Positions 49,308 to 56,593 of a DNA stretch of 64,000 bases are shown one piece after another. The notes beneath the pieces were generated by a model. The model was not told where the DNA came from and searched no databases. It saw only the letters and a program-made list of their open reading frames with translations. This DNA comes from JAJPHF01 sp035293805. Lineage in GTDB: Bacteria; Chloroflexota; UBA6077; JAJPHF01. How positions within the stretch are numbered: position 1 is the stretch's first letter; every line of letters begins with the position of its first letter. A program made the position numbers and the translations under genes. The stretch is from positions 18,810 through 82,809 of the forward strand of contig DATGMD010000013.1 in assembly GCA_035293805.1 (NCBI GenBank). The letters run 5' to 3'.

Positions 49308-49336
49308 TTGACAGCCGCCGCCGCGACGCGTACCGT
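49308..49336 (+). promoter_or_regulatory. Predicted sigma-70-type promoter
   Basis: TTGACA (49308-49313), 17 nt, TACCGT (49331-49336), about 48 nt before the next lipoprotein gene and 18 nt after the previous stop. Confidence 0.6.
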
Positions 49337-49383
49337 AGCAGCCGGACGGACCGAACGCGGAGCGGACAGCGCGGGAGGCGCTC

Positions 49384-50484
49384 ATGGCTGGCGGCGCGCG
49401 GCGGGTGGCTTGCGGGCTGGCGCTCCTGGCGCTCGCGCTGGCCCTCGCCTGCGGGCCGTCCACCGGCGCGGGCGACGCCGGCCCGGCCGTCGCGCCGGGC
49501 AGCAGCCAGGCGGCCGCCGCGAGCGCCGCCCAGCCCGCCGGCAGCGCCCCGGCCACCGCCGCCCCAGCCGCCGAGCGGCTACGCGTGGCCTGGGTGTCGC
49601 CCTCCGGCGGCTACCTGCCCCTCTGGGTCGCCCAGGACGAGGGCATCTTCCGCCAGCGCGGCCTCGACGCCGAGCTAACCTTCACCAGCGGCGCCCAGGC
49701 CGTGCAGGCGCTGCTCGCCGGCGAGGTCGACGTGGCCTACACCGACGGCGCGGCCGTCGTCCGCGCCGGCCTCGCGGGCGGCGACACCGTGATCCTCGGC
49801 TCCACCACCAACACTTTCCCCTTCAAGCTCATCGCCAAGCCCTCCCTGCACCGCGTCGAGGATTTGAAGGGCCTCAAGCTGGGCATCACCCGCGCCGGCA
49901 CCACGACCGACTTCGCCGCCCGCTACATGCTGCGCCAGGTCGGGCTCGCGCCCGACGCCGACGTGGCGCTCATCCAGGCCGGCGGCACCCCGGAGATGCT
50001 CGACGCGATCGTCGCCGGCGGGCTCGACGCCGGGCTCATGAGCGAGCCCTACGCGATCCTCGCGGTCCGCCAGGGCTACCCGCAGCTCCTCGACCTCAGC
50101 ACGCTGGGCGTGGAGTACCCGGTGACCTCCATCGGCGTCCTGCGCCCCCTCGTGGACGCGCACCCGGCCGCCCTGGCCGCCTTCGTCGGCGGCCTCACCG
50201 ACGCGATCGCCTGGATTCGCGGCCACCGCGCCGAGTCCATCGAAGTGCTCAGCCGCTTCACCCAGACCGACGACCAGCAGACGCTGAGCGATACCTACGA
50301 CGAGTACGTGCCGCGCTACCCCCGCGCGCCGCACGCCACGGTTGCCAGCGTCGTCACCATTCTGGACGCCATCCGCGACGTCGAGCCGCGCGCCGCCACC
50401 GCCAACCCGGCCGACTTCGTGGACGACCGCTTCGTCCGCGAGCTGGACGATAGCGGCTACATCAAGCGCTTATATGGAGAGTGA
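49384..50484 (+). CDS. NMT1-type substrate-binding lipoprotein (second subgroup)
   Basis: A 366-residue binding lipoprotein with lipobox LALALAC (Cys at about residue 24). It is a paralogue of the protein at 34799: shared blocks are LGITRAGTTTDFAARYMLRQ, IGVLRPLVDAHPAALAAF in the position of SRKLINERPDF, and the C-terminus FVDDRFVRELDDSGYIKRLY. ATG 49384 follows GGGAGG. It has its own promoter at 49308. An amidohydrolase gene follows after a repeat-filled gap of 268 nt. Ligand unknown. Confidence 0.9.
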   Translation: MAGGARRVACGLALLALALALACGPSTGAGDAGPAVAPGSSQAAAASAAQPAGSAPATAAPAAERLRVAWVSPSGGYLPLWVAQDEGIFRQRGLDAELTFTSGAQAVQALLAGEVDVAYTDGAAVVRAGLAGGDTVILGSTTNTFPFKLIAKPSLHRVEDLKGLKLGITRAGTTTDFAARYMLRQVGLAPDADVALIQAGGTPEMLDAIVAGGLDAGLMSEPYAILAVRQGYPQLLDLSTLGVEYPVTSIGVLRPLVDAHPAALAAFVGGLTDAIAWIRGHRAESIEVLSRFTQTDDQQTLSDTYDEYVPRYPRAPHATVASVVTILDAIRDVEPRAATANPADFVDDRFVRELDDSGYIKRLYGE

Positions 50485-50489
50485 TCCGG

Positions 50490-50740
50490 TCCCGGGGTCA
50501 ACGGACGCCCCCTCTGCGGGGTCCAGGGGTGTCCCCTGGCAGGGAGCTTGGGCGCATTTCCCCCCGGCCGTCTCCCCGGGGTCCAGGGGTATCCGCTGGC
50601 GGGGGGCGGGTTCCGACCACTCCCTCTCCCCGGGGGTCCAGGGGTGCCCCCTGGCAGGGGGCGTGGGGGGTGTCCCCCCAGCTTCCCTGATCTCTCTATC
50701 CCCGGGGGTATGGGGGTGCCCCCCACTTGCCATTTGGCAA
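50490..50740. repeat. Cluster of G/C-rich palindromic repeats
   Basis: Three copies of a hairpin with core GTCCAGGGGT begin at 50521, 50581 and 50636. Each is preceded by CGGGG and followed by CTGGCRGGG, giving strong stems. A GGGGGGTGTCCCCCC palindrome lies near 50665-50680. The same unit, including this last palindrome, has expanded inside the hyuB gene at 57785-58063. Confidence 0.75.
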
Positions 50741-50752
50741 AGGAGCAAGGCC

Positions 50753-51778
50753 ATGCCAGTCATCGACGCCGATGCCCACGTGATCGAGAACGAGGCCACC
50801 TGGGACTACATGACCGCGGCCGAGCGCGAGTTCCGCCCCCAAGTAACCGTCGCGCCCGGGCCGAGCGGCGCCGACATCGAGTGGTGGGTCGTGGACGGCC
50901 GCCGGCGCGGCAAGCAGACCAACATCGGCCTCGACACGCCCGAGGCCTCCCGGGAGATGCGCAACGTCGCCCTCCGCCTCCAGCACATGGACGCCCTCGG
51001 CGTCGATGTCCAGGTGCTCTACCCCAGCATCTTCCTCAGCCCGCTCACCAGCCGGCCCGAGGTCGAGCTGGCCCTGTGCCGCAGCTACAACCGCTGGATG
51101 GCCGACATCTGGGCGCACGGCAAGGGGCGGCTGCGCTGGGCCGCCGTCCTGCCGCTCATGACGATGGACGCGGCGCTCGCCGAGCTGGACCGGGCGCGCG
51201 AGCAGGGCGCCTGCGCGGTGTTCATCCGCGGCCTGGAGGGCGAGCGGCGGCTCACCGACCCCTACTTCTTCCCCCTCTACGAGCGCGCCAGCGACCTCGA
51301 CGTGCCCGTCTGCGTCCACTCCGCCACCGGCAACTTCGCCCAGTTCGACCTCTACGAGGGCGATAGCGGCTTCGCGCGCTTCAAGCTGCCGAACGTGGCC
51401 GCCTTCCACGCGCTGCTCTTCCACGGCATCCCCAGCCGCTTCCCCAAGCTGCGCTTCGGCTTCATCGAAATCGCGGCCCAGTGGGTGCCCTACGCCCTCC
51501 ACGACCTCGGCCGCCGCCTGGAGCGCCGCGGCGATCCGCTGCCGCCCAACCCGCTGCGCGAGAACCGCATCTGGGTCGCCTGCCAGACCGACGACGACCT
51601 GCCCTACGTGCTCCAGTACGCCGGCGAGGACAATCTGGTCATCGGCTCGGACTACGGCCACGCCGACACCGCGACGGAGATCGAGGCGCTGCGCCGCCTG
51701 AAGGAAAGCGCCCCGATCAGCCCCGCCGTCATCGACAAGATCCTCGACGACAACGCCCGCGCCCTCTACGGCCTGTAA
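50753..51778 (+). CDS. Amidohydrolase family 2 protein
   Basis: A 341-residue TIM-barrel amidohydrolase of the ACMSD/decarboxylase-like family 2. The N-terminal metal motif appears as DADAHVIENE, with further candidate ligands in VCVHSATGNF and in NLVIGSDYGHAD (Asp). Other blocks are WMADIWAHGKGRLRWAAVLP and KILDDNARALYGL, the typical family ending. Such enzymes hydrolyse or decarboxylate aromatic and related acids. ATG 50753 follows AAAGGAG. It lies downstream of three binding lipoproteins, so it may process their ligand (inference). Confidence 0.9.
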   Translation: MPVIDADAHVIENEATWDYMTAAEREFRPQVTVAPGPSGADIEWWVVDGRRRGKQTNIGLDTPEASREMRNVALRLQHMDALGVDVQVLYPSIFLSPLTSRPEVELALCRSYNRWMADIWAHGKGRLRWAAVLPLMTMDAALAELDRAREQGACAVFIRGLEGERRLTDPYFFPLYERASDLDVPVCVHSATGNFAQFDLYEGDSGFARFKLPNVAAFHALLFHGIPSRFPKLRFGFIEIAAQWVPYALHDLGRRLERRGDPLPPNPLRENRIWVACQTDDDLPYVLQYAGEDNLVIGSDYGHADTATEIEALRRLKESAPISPAVIDKILDDNARALYGL

Positions 51779-51899
51779 GCCCGCCGCCTCCCGCCGAACC
51801 GCCGGCATCATACCCTCCGGGACCGCGAGCCGCTCGATGCCTTGGCCGTCCGGCCCTGGCGGCGGTAGACTCGGGCGGGCGGGCGCGGCGGGAGGCGGC

Positions 51900-53177
51900 G
51901 TGGCGAAGGACACGGCGGGGCGGCGGGGGCGGGCGCTCGACCGCTCGTTCGCGGCGCTGCATACCCGCAACTACCGCCTCTTCTTCGTCGGCCAGCTCAT
52001 CTCGCAGAGCGGCACCTGGATGCAGCGCATGGCCCAGGCCTGGCTGGTGCTCGACCTCACCGGCTCGCCGCTCGCGCTCGGCACCGTCACCGCCCTGCAG
52101 TTCGTCCCCATCCTCGCGCTCACGCTCGTCGGCGGCGTGATCGCCGACCGCATGCCCAAGCGCGACTTCCTGCTCGTCAGCCAGGCCGTGCGCATGCTCC
52201 AGGCGCTCGCCCTGTGGGGCCTGGTCGCCCTCGGGCGCATCGAGCTGTGGCACGTCTACGCGCTCACCCTCGTCTACGGCGTCGCCGTGGCGCTGGAGCA
52301 GCCGGCCCGGCGCGCGTTCCCCTCCGAGCTAGTGCCCCGCGACCAGGTAGGCAGCGCCATCGCCATGAACTCGGCGCTGAACAACGGCGCGCGCGTGATC
52401 GGCCCCGCGCTCGGCGGCGTGGCCATCGCGGCCGTCGGCGTCTCCGATTGCTTCCTGCTGAACGCCATTAGCTACGTCGCCGTGCTCGTCGCCCTCTGGC
52501 TGATGCGCCCCGAGGAATTCTTTACGGCCAGCGGTCCGCTGCACGGCAGCGTCGCGCAGCAAGTCGGCGAGGGCTTGCGCTACTCCTGGCGCACCCCCGA
52601 GATCGCTTTCACGCTGCTGCTCGTCTGCGCGCTGGGCACCTTCGGCTACAACTTCAACGTGATCCTGCCGCTCCTCGCCCGCTACACGCTCGACTCCGGC
52701 GCCACCGGCTTCGGCGGCCTCAACTCGGCGCTCGGGCTGGGCTCCGTGCTGGGCGCCGTGGTCGTCGCCGCCCAGGCCGGCACCTCCCGCCGCTGGGTCG
52801 TCGGCGCGGGCACCCTCTTCGCCCTCGGCATGGGCCTGCTGGCCGTCGCGCCCACCTACGCGCTGATGCTCGCGCTGCTCTTCCTCCAGGGCATGGCCAG
52901 CGTCGCCTTCTCCGCGGGCGCCAACACCCACGTCCAGCTGCTCGCGCCCGACCCGCTGCGCGGCCGAGTCCTCGCGCTCTACGGCCTGCTCTTCACCGGT
53001 ACCACGCCCCTCGGCGCCACCCTCACCGGCGCCGTGGCCGCCCGCTGGGACGTGCGCGCCGCCCTCGCCGTCGACGGCGCCTGCTGCCTCCTCGGCATCG
53101 CCCTCGGCCTCGTCTACCTGCGCGTCATCGCTAGCCGCGCGTCCAAGCCGTCCGGTGATCGGCCGGTCCCGGTGTAG
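51900..53177 (+). CDS. MFS transporter, EntS-like exporter type
   Basis: A 425-residue major facilitator with about 12 hydrophobic segments. It starts ALHTRNYRLFFVGQLISQSG, then WMQRMAQAWLVLDLTGSPLA, the cytoplasmic loop GGVIADRMPKRDFLL and ALEQPARRAFPSELVP, all typical of the MFS_3 (enterobactin exporter EntS-like) group. It probably exports a small molecule or drug by proton exchange. I chose GTG 51900, with GGGAGG upstream, over an ATG 21 codons earlier that adds Gly-rich sequence. It follows the amidohydrolase by about 120 nt. Confidence 0.9.
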   Translation: MAKDTAGRRGRALDRSFAALHTRNYRLFFVGQLISQSGTWMQRMAQAWLVLDLTGSPLALGTVTALQFVPILALTLVGGVIADRMPKRDFLLVSQAVRMLQALALWGLVALGRIELWHVYALTLVYGVAVALEQPARRAFPSELVPRDQVGSAIAMNSALNNGARVIGPALGGVAIAAVGVSDCFLLNAISYVAVLVALWLMRPEEFFTASGPLHGSVAQQVGEGLRYSWRTPEIAFTLLLVCALGTFGYNFNVILPLLARYTLDSGATGFGGLNSALGLGSVLGAVVVAAQAGTSRRWVVGAGTLFALGMGLLAVAPTYALMLALLFLQGMASVAFSAGANTHVQLLAPDPLRGRVLALYGLLFTGTTPLGATLTGAVAARWDVRAALAVDGACCLLGIALGLVYLRVIASRASKPSGDRPVPV

Positions 53178-53252
53178 CGCCGATAGGCCACGCACCCTGT
53201 ATCATGTTGGCACCAGCACCACCCCGAGCGCGCTCGACTCTCTGGAGGATCC

Positions 53253-53804
53253 GTGCCAGACTCGCCCGCTGCCCCGCGGCCTGTCGAGCCGCTGCGCGAC
53301 CGCCCGCTACTGCCCAAGGATTACGGCGTGCCCGAAACCGAGGAGGGCATGTTGCCCTGGAGCTGGGCCGTCGAGCGGCTGGAAGCCGCGCGCAACTACT
53401 GGTTCAGCACCACGCGCCCCGACGGGCGGCCGCACGCGATGCCCGCCTGGGCCGTCTGGCTCGACGGCGCGCTCTATTTCGAGGGCAGCCCGGCCACCCG
53501 CCGCGCCCGCAACCTCGCCACGAACCCGGCCCTGACGGTCCACCTGGAGAGCGGCGACGACGTGGTCATCCTGGAGGGCGAGAGCCAGGCGGCGAGCCCT
53601 CCCGAGCGGGCGCTCGCCGAGCGGCTAGCCGCGGCCTTCACGGCGAAGTACGCTGCCTCCCACGACTACCGGCCGCCGCCCGAGCAGTGGGACAATGGCG
53701 GCCTCTGGGTGCTCCGGCCGCGCGTCGCCTTCGCCTGGAACACCTTCCCGACCAGCATGACGCGCTGGCGGTTCCCCCAGCCCTCACCGCCGCCTGCGCG
53801 GTGA
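53253..53804 (+). CDS. Pyridoxamine-5'-phosphate-oxidase-like (PPOX) flavin/F420 protein
   Basis: A 183-residue split-barrel protein. Residues about 40-145 form the PPOX fold: NYWFSTTRPDGRPHAMPAWA, WLDGALYFEGSPATRRARNL, NPALTVHLESGDDVVILEGE. The TTRPDGRPH strand and the pattern around SPATRRARNL are typical of FMN- or F420-dependent PPOX-class oxidoreductases. The start GTG 53253 has GGAGGATCC upstream. Function unknown beyond probable cofactor binding. The 133-nt gap that follows contains a repeat. Confidence 0.82.
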   Translation: MPDSPAAPRPVEPLRDRPLLPKDYGVPETEEGMLPWSWAVERLEAARNYWFSTTRPDGRPHAMPAWAVWLDGALYFEGSPATRRARNLATNPALTVHLESGDDVVILEGESQAASPPERALAERLAAAFTAKYAASHDYRPPPEQWDNGGLWVLRPRVAFAWNTFPTSMTRWRFPQPSPPPAR

Positions 53805-53820
53805 GCAGCGCCACCGGGCA

Positions 53821-53882
53821 GGACCAGCCGGTGGCAGCGGTAGGGGGTCTAGTAGGGGCAGATCTCGCGCCCGCTCGCGGCC
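53821..53882. repeat. Copy of the composite intergenic repeat (left part)
   Basis: GGACCAGCCGGTGGC followed by GTAGGGGCAGATCTCGCGCC and CGCTCGCGGCC resembles 24913-24963 in order and spacing. Copies differ by several substitutions and a short insertion. Confidence 0.5.
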
Positions 53883-53937
53883 TCGCCCACCGCCGCCCCG
53901 GCATCGGCCGCCGGCTGAGCCGGGCTGCGCGCTGCCG

Positions 53938-54489
53938 CTAGCTGAACAGCTCCCGCACGCGGAGCGTCCAGCCCGGCACCACGTCCTCGCCGGCCAGCAA
54001 GTCCTCCCCGGCCAGCGTCCGCGTCGGCTGACCCGGCCGGTGGACCGCCACCGTCTGCCGCCGTGGGTTCACGACGAACACGAGCCGCGCGCCGTGCTCC
54101 AGCCACTCGGCGATCTTCTCGTCCACCTCGGTGTACAGGTCGTTCGGGGAGATGACCTCGACCACCAGATCGGGCGCGCCGGGCCAGTAGCCCGTCACCC
54201 GGCCCGCGGCCTCCACCCGCTCACGCCGCACGAACGCTACGTCCGGCGCACGCACCGTGTCGGGGTCCGTCGTCAGCCGAAAGCCAGGATCGCCCGTAAG
54301 TACCTTGCCAAGCCCTTGAGCCCTCACGTGGGAAGCCAGCGACCACGCAAACACCAGCGTCAGATCGCTGTGCTCGAAGCCTGCTGGGGGCATCGTGCGC
54401 AACTCTCCGCGGACCAGCTCGTAGCGCCGGCCGTCGCGCGGCAACCGCTCCAGCTCCGCGGCCGTCATCAGCTTGGGCTCGACTGCCAT
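53938..54489 (-). CDS. Uma2-family (DUF820) putative endonuclease
   Basis: A 183-residue protein of the Uma2/DUF820 family, with a restriction-endonuclease-like PD-(D/E)XK fold. It begins with MTAAELERLPRDGRRYELVR, followed by VRAPDVAFVRRE (Asp of the motif) and DLVVEVISPNDLYTEVDEKI (Glu-x-Val-type second half), then WLEHGARLVFVVNPRRQTV. Uma2 genes are widespread in Chloroflexota and cyanobacteria and are often mobile; their biological role is not established. ATG 54489 is preferred over a start nine codons upstream because of GGAG in GCAGGAGCACAGGC. Confidence 0.9.
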   Translation of the reverse strand: MAVEPKLMTAAELERLPRDGRRYELVRGELRTMPPAGFEHSDLTLVFAWSLASHVRAQGLGKVLTGDPGFRLTTDPDTVRAPDVAFVRRERVEAAGRVTGYWPGAPDLVVEVISPNDLYTEVDEKIAEWLEHGARLVFVVNPRRQTVAVHRPGQPTRTLAGEDLLAGEDVVPGWTLRVRELFS

Positions 54490-54570
54490 GCCTGTGCTCC
54501 TGCCTTGCGGACCCACCGCCTGCCCGTGTCCGAGGGAATTGTAGCGCCCCGACGCGCCCGGCCCGAGCGG

Positions 54571-55413
54571 CTACGGGTTGATGAGCGCGTTCGTCCGGTT
54601 GACGACGAACGCCTCGCGCCGCTCCAGGAAGTCGCTCACCACGCTGGCGAACGCCTCCGGCCGGTCGGCGTCCAGGCCGTGACCCGCGTCGTACACCAGC
54701 ACGTAGTGGCAGTTCGGCAGCTTCTCGCGGTAGGCGCGGCCCATCTCGGCCGGGATCATGAGGTCCTCGGTGCCGAACAGGACGAGCGTCGGCACCGGCA
54801 TGTCGCCCATCCGCCGCTCCAGTTCCACGTCGGGCCGCGGCCCCGAGACGCGCTGTAGCAGCGCCTCCTGCTTCGCCAGGATCGCCGGGTCAGGGCGGGG
54901 CAGCGGCGGCACGCGCTCGGGGTGGTGGTACAGCAGGTTCGCCCGGCTCTCGGGCGCCGCCTGTCGCACGTGGTTCGCCGGCACGATCGCCGCCGGCGCC
55001 GCCAGCACCAGGGCCTGCAAGCGCTCCGGCTCCTGCACCGCCCACCAGATGGCGACGCGCCCGCCGAACGAGTGCCCCAGCAGGTTGTACCGCCCCAGGT
55101 CCAGCGCGTCGGCCGCCCGCGCCATCGTGCGCGCGATGTCCGGGATCGACTGCGACCGCTCGTTCACCGGCGACTGGCCAAATCCGGGCACCTCGAACAG
55201 GATGACCCGGTACTGCCGGGCCAGCAGGTCCTGCGCCGGCGACCGCCGCAGCCCGCCCGCGCCGTGCAGCCAGACCAGTGGCTCGCCGCGCCCCGCTTCC
55301 AGGTACCGAATGCGGAATCCGTCCGCCTCGACGTAACGCTCTTCGAAGGCGGCGTCCATCACGGCTGCCGCGCCCTGCGGTTGCTGTTCCACTGTGCCCC
55401 TGTCCTCGTTCAT
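54571..55413 (-). CDS. Alpha/beta hydrolase paired with an LLM monooxygenase
   Basis: A 280-residue alpha/beta hydrolase: LVWLHGAGGLRRSPAQDLLA, FEVPGFGQSPVNE, the nucleophile elbow LLGHSFGGRVAIWWAV, the acid region LFGTEDLMIPAEMG and the catalytic His in YDAGHGLDADRPE. It is closely related to the hydrolase at 31881, including the ending VSDFLERREAFVVN. Its ATG lies 1 nt after the monooxygenase stop (TGAGATG), so the two are translationally coupled on the minus strand. It probably hydrolyses the product of the monooxygenase (inference). Confidence 0.9.
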   Translation of the reverse strand: MNEDRGTVEQQPQGAAAVMDAAFEERYVEADGFRIRYLEAGRGEPLVWLHGAGGLRRSPAQDLLARQYRVILFEVPGFGQSPVNERSQSIPDIARTMARAADALDLGRYNLLGHSFGGRVAIWWAVQEPERLQALVLAAPAAIVPANHVRQAAPESRANLLYHHPERVPPLPRPDPAILAKQEALLQRVSGPRPDVELERRMGDMPVPTLVLFGTEDLMIPAEMGRAYREKLPNCHYVLVYDAGHGLDADRPEAFASVVSDFLERREAFVVNRTNALINP

Positions 55414-55414
55414 C

Positions 55415-56512
55415 TCAGAGTTCCCGCATGCGCGGCAGCACCTTCGTCGCGAACAGCTCCATCGAGCGGTGCGTCTTGCCGCCCGGCAGGCCCTGGAAGT
55501 TCAGCTCCAGAATCCCCGCGCCCAGCTCGTCGTGGATCCAGCGCACTCGCTCGAACACCGTCTCCGGACTGCCGACCATGATCTGCCCGACCTCGACGCG
55601 CTTCTGCAGCTCGTGGCCCTCGTGCCGCGCCCGCTGTGTCTCGACGTCGCGGCCGTAGTAGCCCGCGCTCGCCGCCGCCTCGTCCACTGCCTTGTTGCTC
55701 GTGCTGAACGCGATCCGCCGCTGCGCCGCGCCGGCCTCGTACAGGTCCTGGTACGCCTGCTCGTCCGTCTCGGCCACGTGGACGCCCAGCCGGTACATCA
55801 CGTGGTCCGGCGTCGGCTCCCACCCCTGCTTCTGGCACTGCTCGCGGTAGTACCGCGCCGCCTGGCTGGCGAACGGCACCGTCGTGAACGCGAACCCGAT
55901 GTGCAGGCGGTACTTGGCGGCCAGGTCCCCCGACTCCGGGCTGGAGCCGGAGATGTAGATCGGGGGGTGCGGCGACTGCGCCGGCTTCGGCCAGATCGAG
56001 ACCGCGCGGTACTCGTAGTACCGCCCCGCCCAGCCAAACACCTCCGGCTCCGTCCAGGTCTTGATGATCAGCCGGATCGCTTCCTCGAACCGGTCCCGCG
56101 ACTCCGCCGGGTTCACGTTGTACGTCACGTACTCGTTCGACGTGCCGCGCAGCATCCCCGCCACCACGCGGCCGCCCGTCATGTTGTCCAGCATGGCGAA
56201 CTCTTCGGCCACGCGCACCGGGTTCAGAATCGGCACCGTCGGCCCGAGCACCGCCACCTTCGCGCGCTTCACCCGCTGCGTGATGGCCCCGGCCATGATC
56301 ATCGGGTTCGGCGTGAGCGACATCGGCGCGAAGTGGTGCTCGGCCACCGTCACCCAGTCGTAGCCCAGCTCGTCCGCGAGCTGGAAGTTGCTGAGACTCG
56401 CCTCGAACGACTGCTGGGCCAGCTCGGGCTGGAACGTCGTCGTGGGCACCGGCCACGTGCCCCGCGGCGCCGGCCCGCGGTACGGCGAGGGGCTGAACAC
56501 GGCGGCTTTCAT
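55415..56512 (-). CDS. Luciferase-like (LLM) flavin-dependent monooxygenase 4
   Basis: A 365-residue LLM-family monooxygenase: LADELGYDWVTVAEHHFAPM, VPILNPVRVAEEFAMLDNMT, GGRVVAGMLRGTSNEYVTYN, YYEYRAVSIWPKPAQSPHPP and MVGSPETVFERVR. It is more like the pair at 30743 and 32663 than the one at 37805. ATG 56512 gives the normal N-terminus; an earlier in-frame ATG adds 20 basic residues without support. It is followed at once by its hydrolase partner and preceded, 81 nt upstream, by hyuB on the same strand. Confidence 0.92.
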   Translation of the reverse strand: MKAAVFSPSPYRGPAPRGTWPVPTTTFQPELAQQSFEASLSNFQLADELGYDWVTVAEHHFAPMSLTPNPMIMAGAITQRVKRAKVAVLGPTVPILNPVRVAEEFAMLDNMTGGRVVAGMLRGTSNEYVTYNVNPAESRDRFEEAIRLIIKTWTEPEVFGWAGRYYEYRAVSIWPKPAQSPHPPIYISGSSPESGDLAAKYRLHIGFAFTTVPFASQAARYYREQCQKQGWEPTPDHVMYRLGVHVAETDEQAYQDLYEAGAAQRRIAFSTSNKAVDEAAASAGYYGRDVETQRARHEGHELQKRVEVGQIMVGSPETVFERVRWIHDELGAGILELNFQGLPGGKTHRSMELFATKVLPRMREL

Positions 56513-56593
56513 GCGCTGACTCCCCTTTGCTCCCCCACGTCGCCTGCATTGTAGCCGGCCGTGGGCCATCAATCACGCCGGGTACCCGGCCGT

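Noticed and set aside
50490..50740. Possible CRISPR array
   Set aside because: Units are imperfect, palindromic, spaced 55-60 nt without distinct spacers, and no cas genes are near. They are REP-like repeats.
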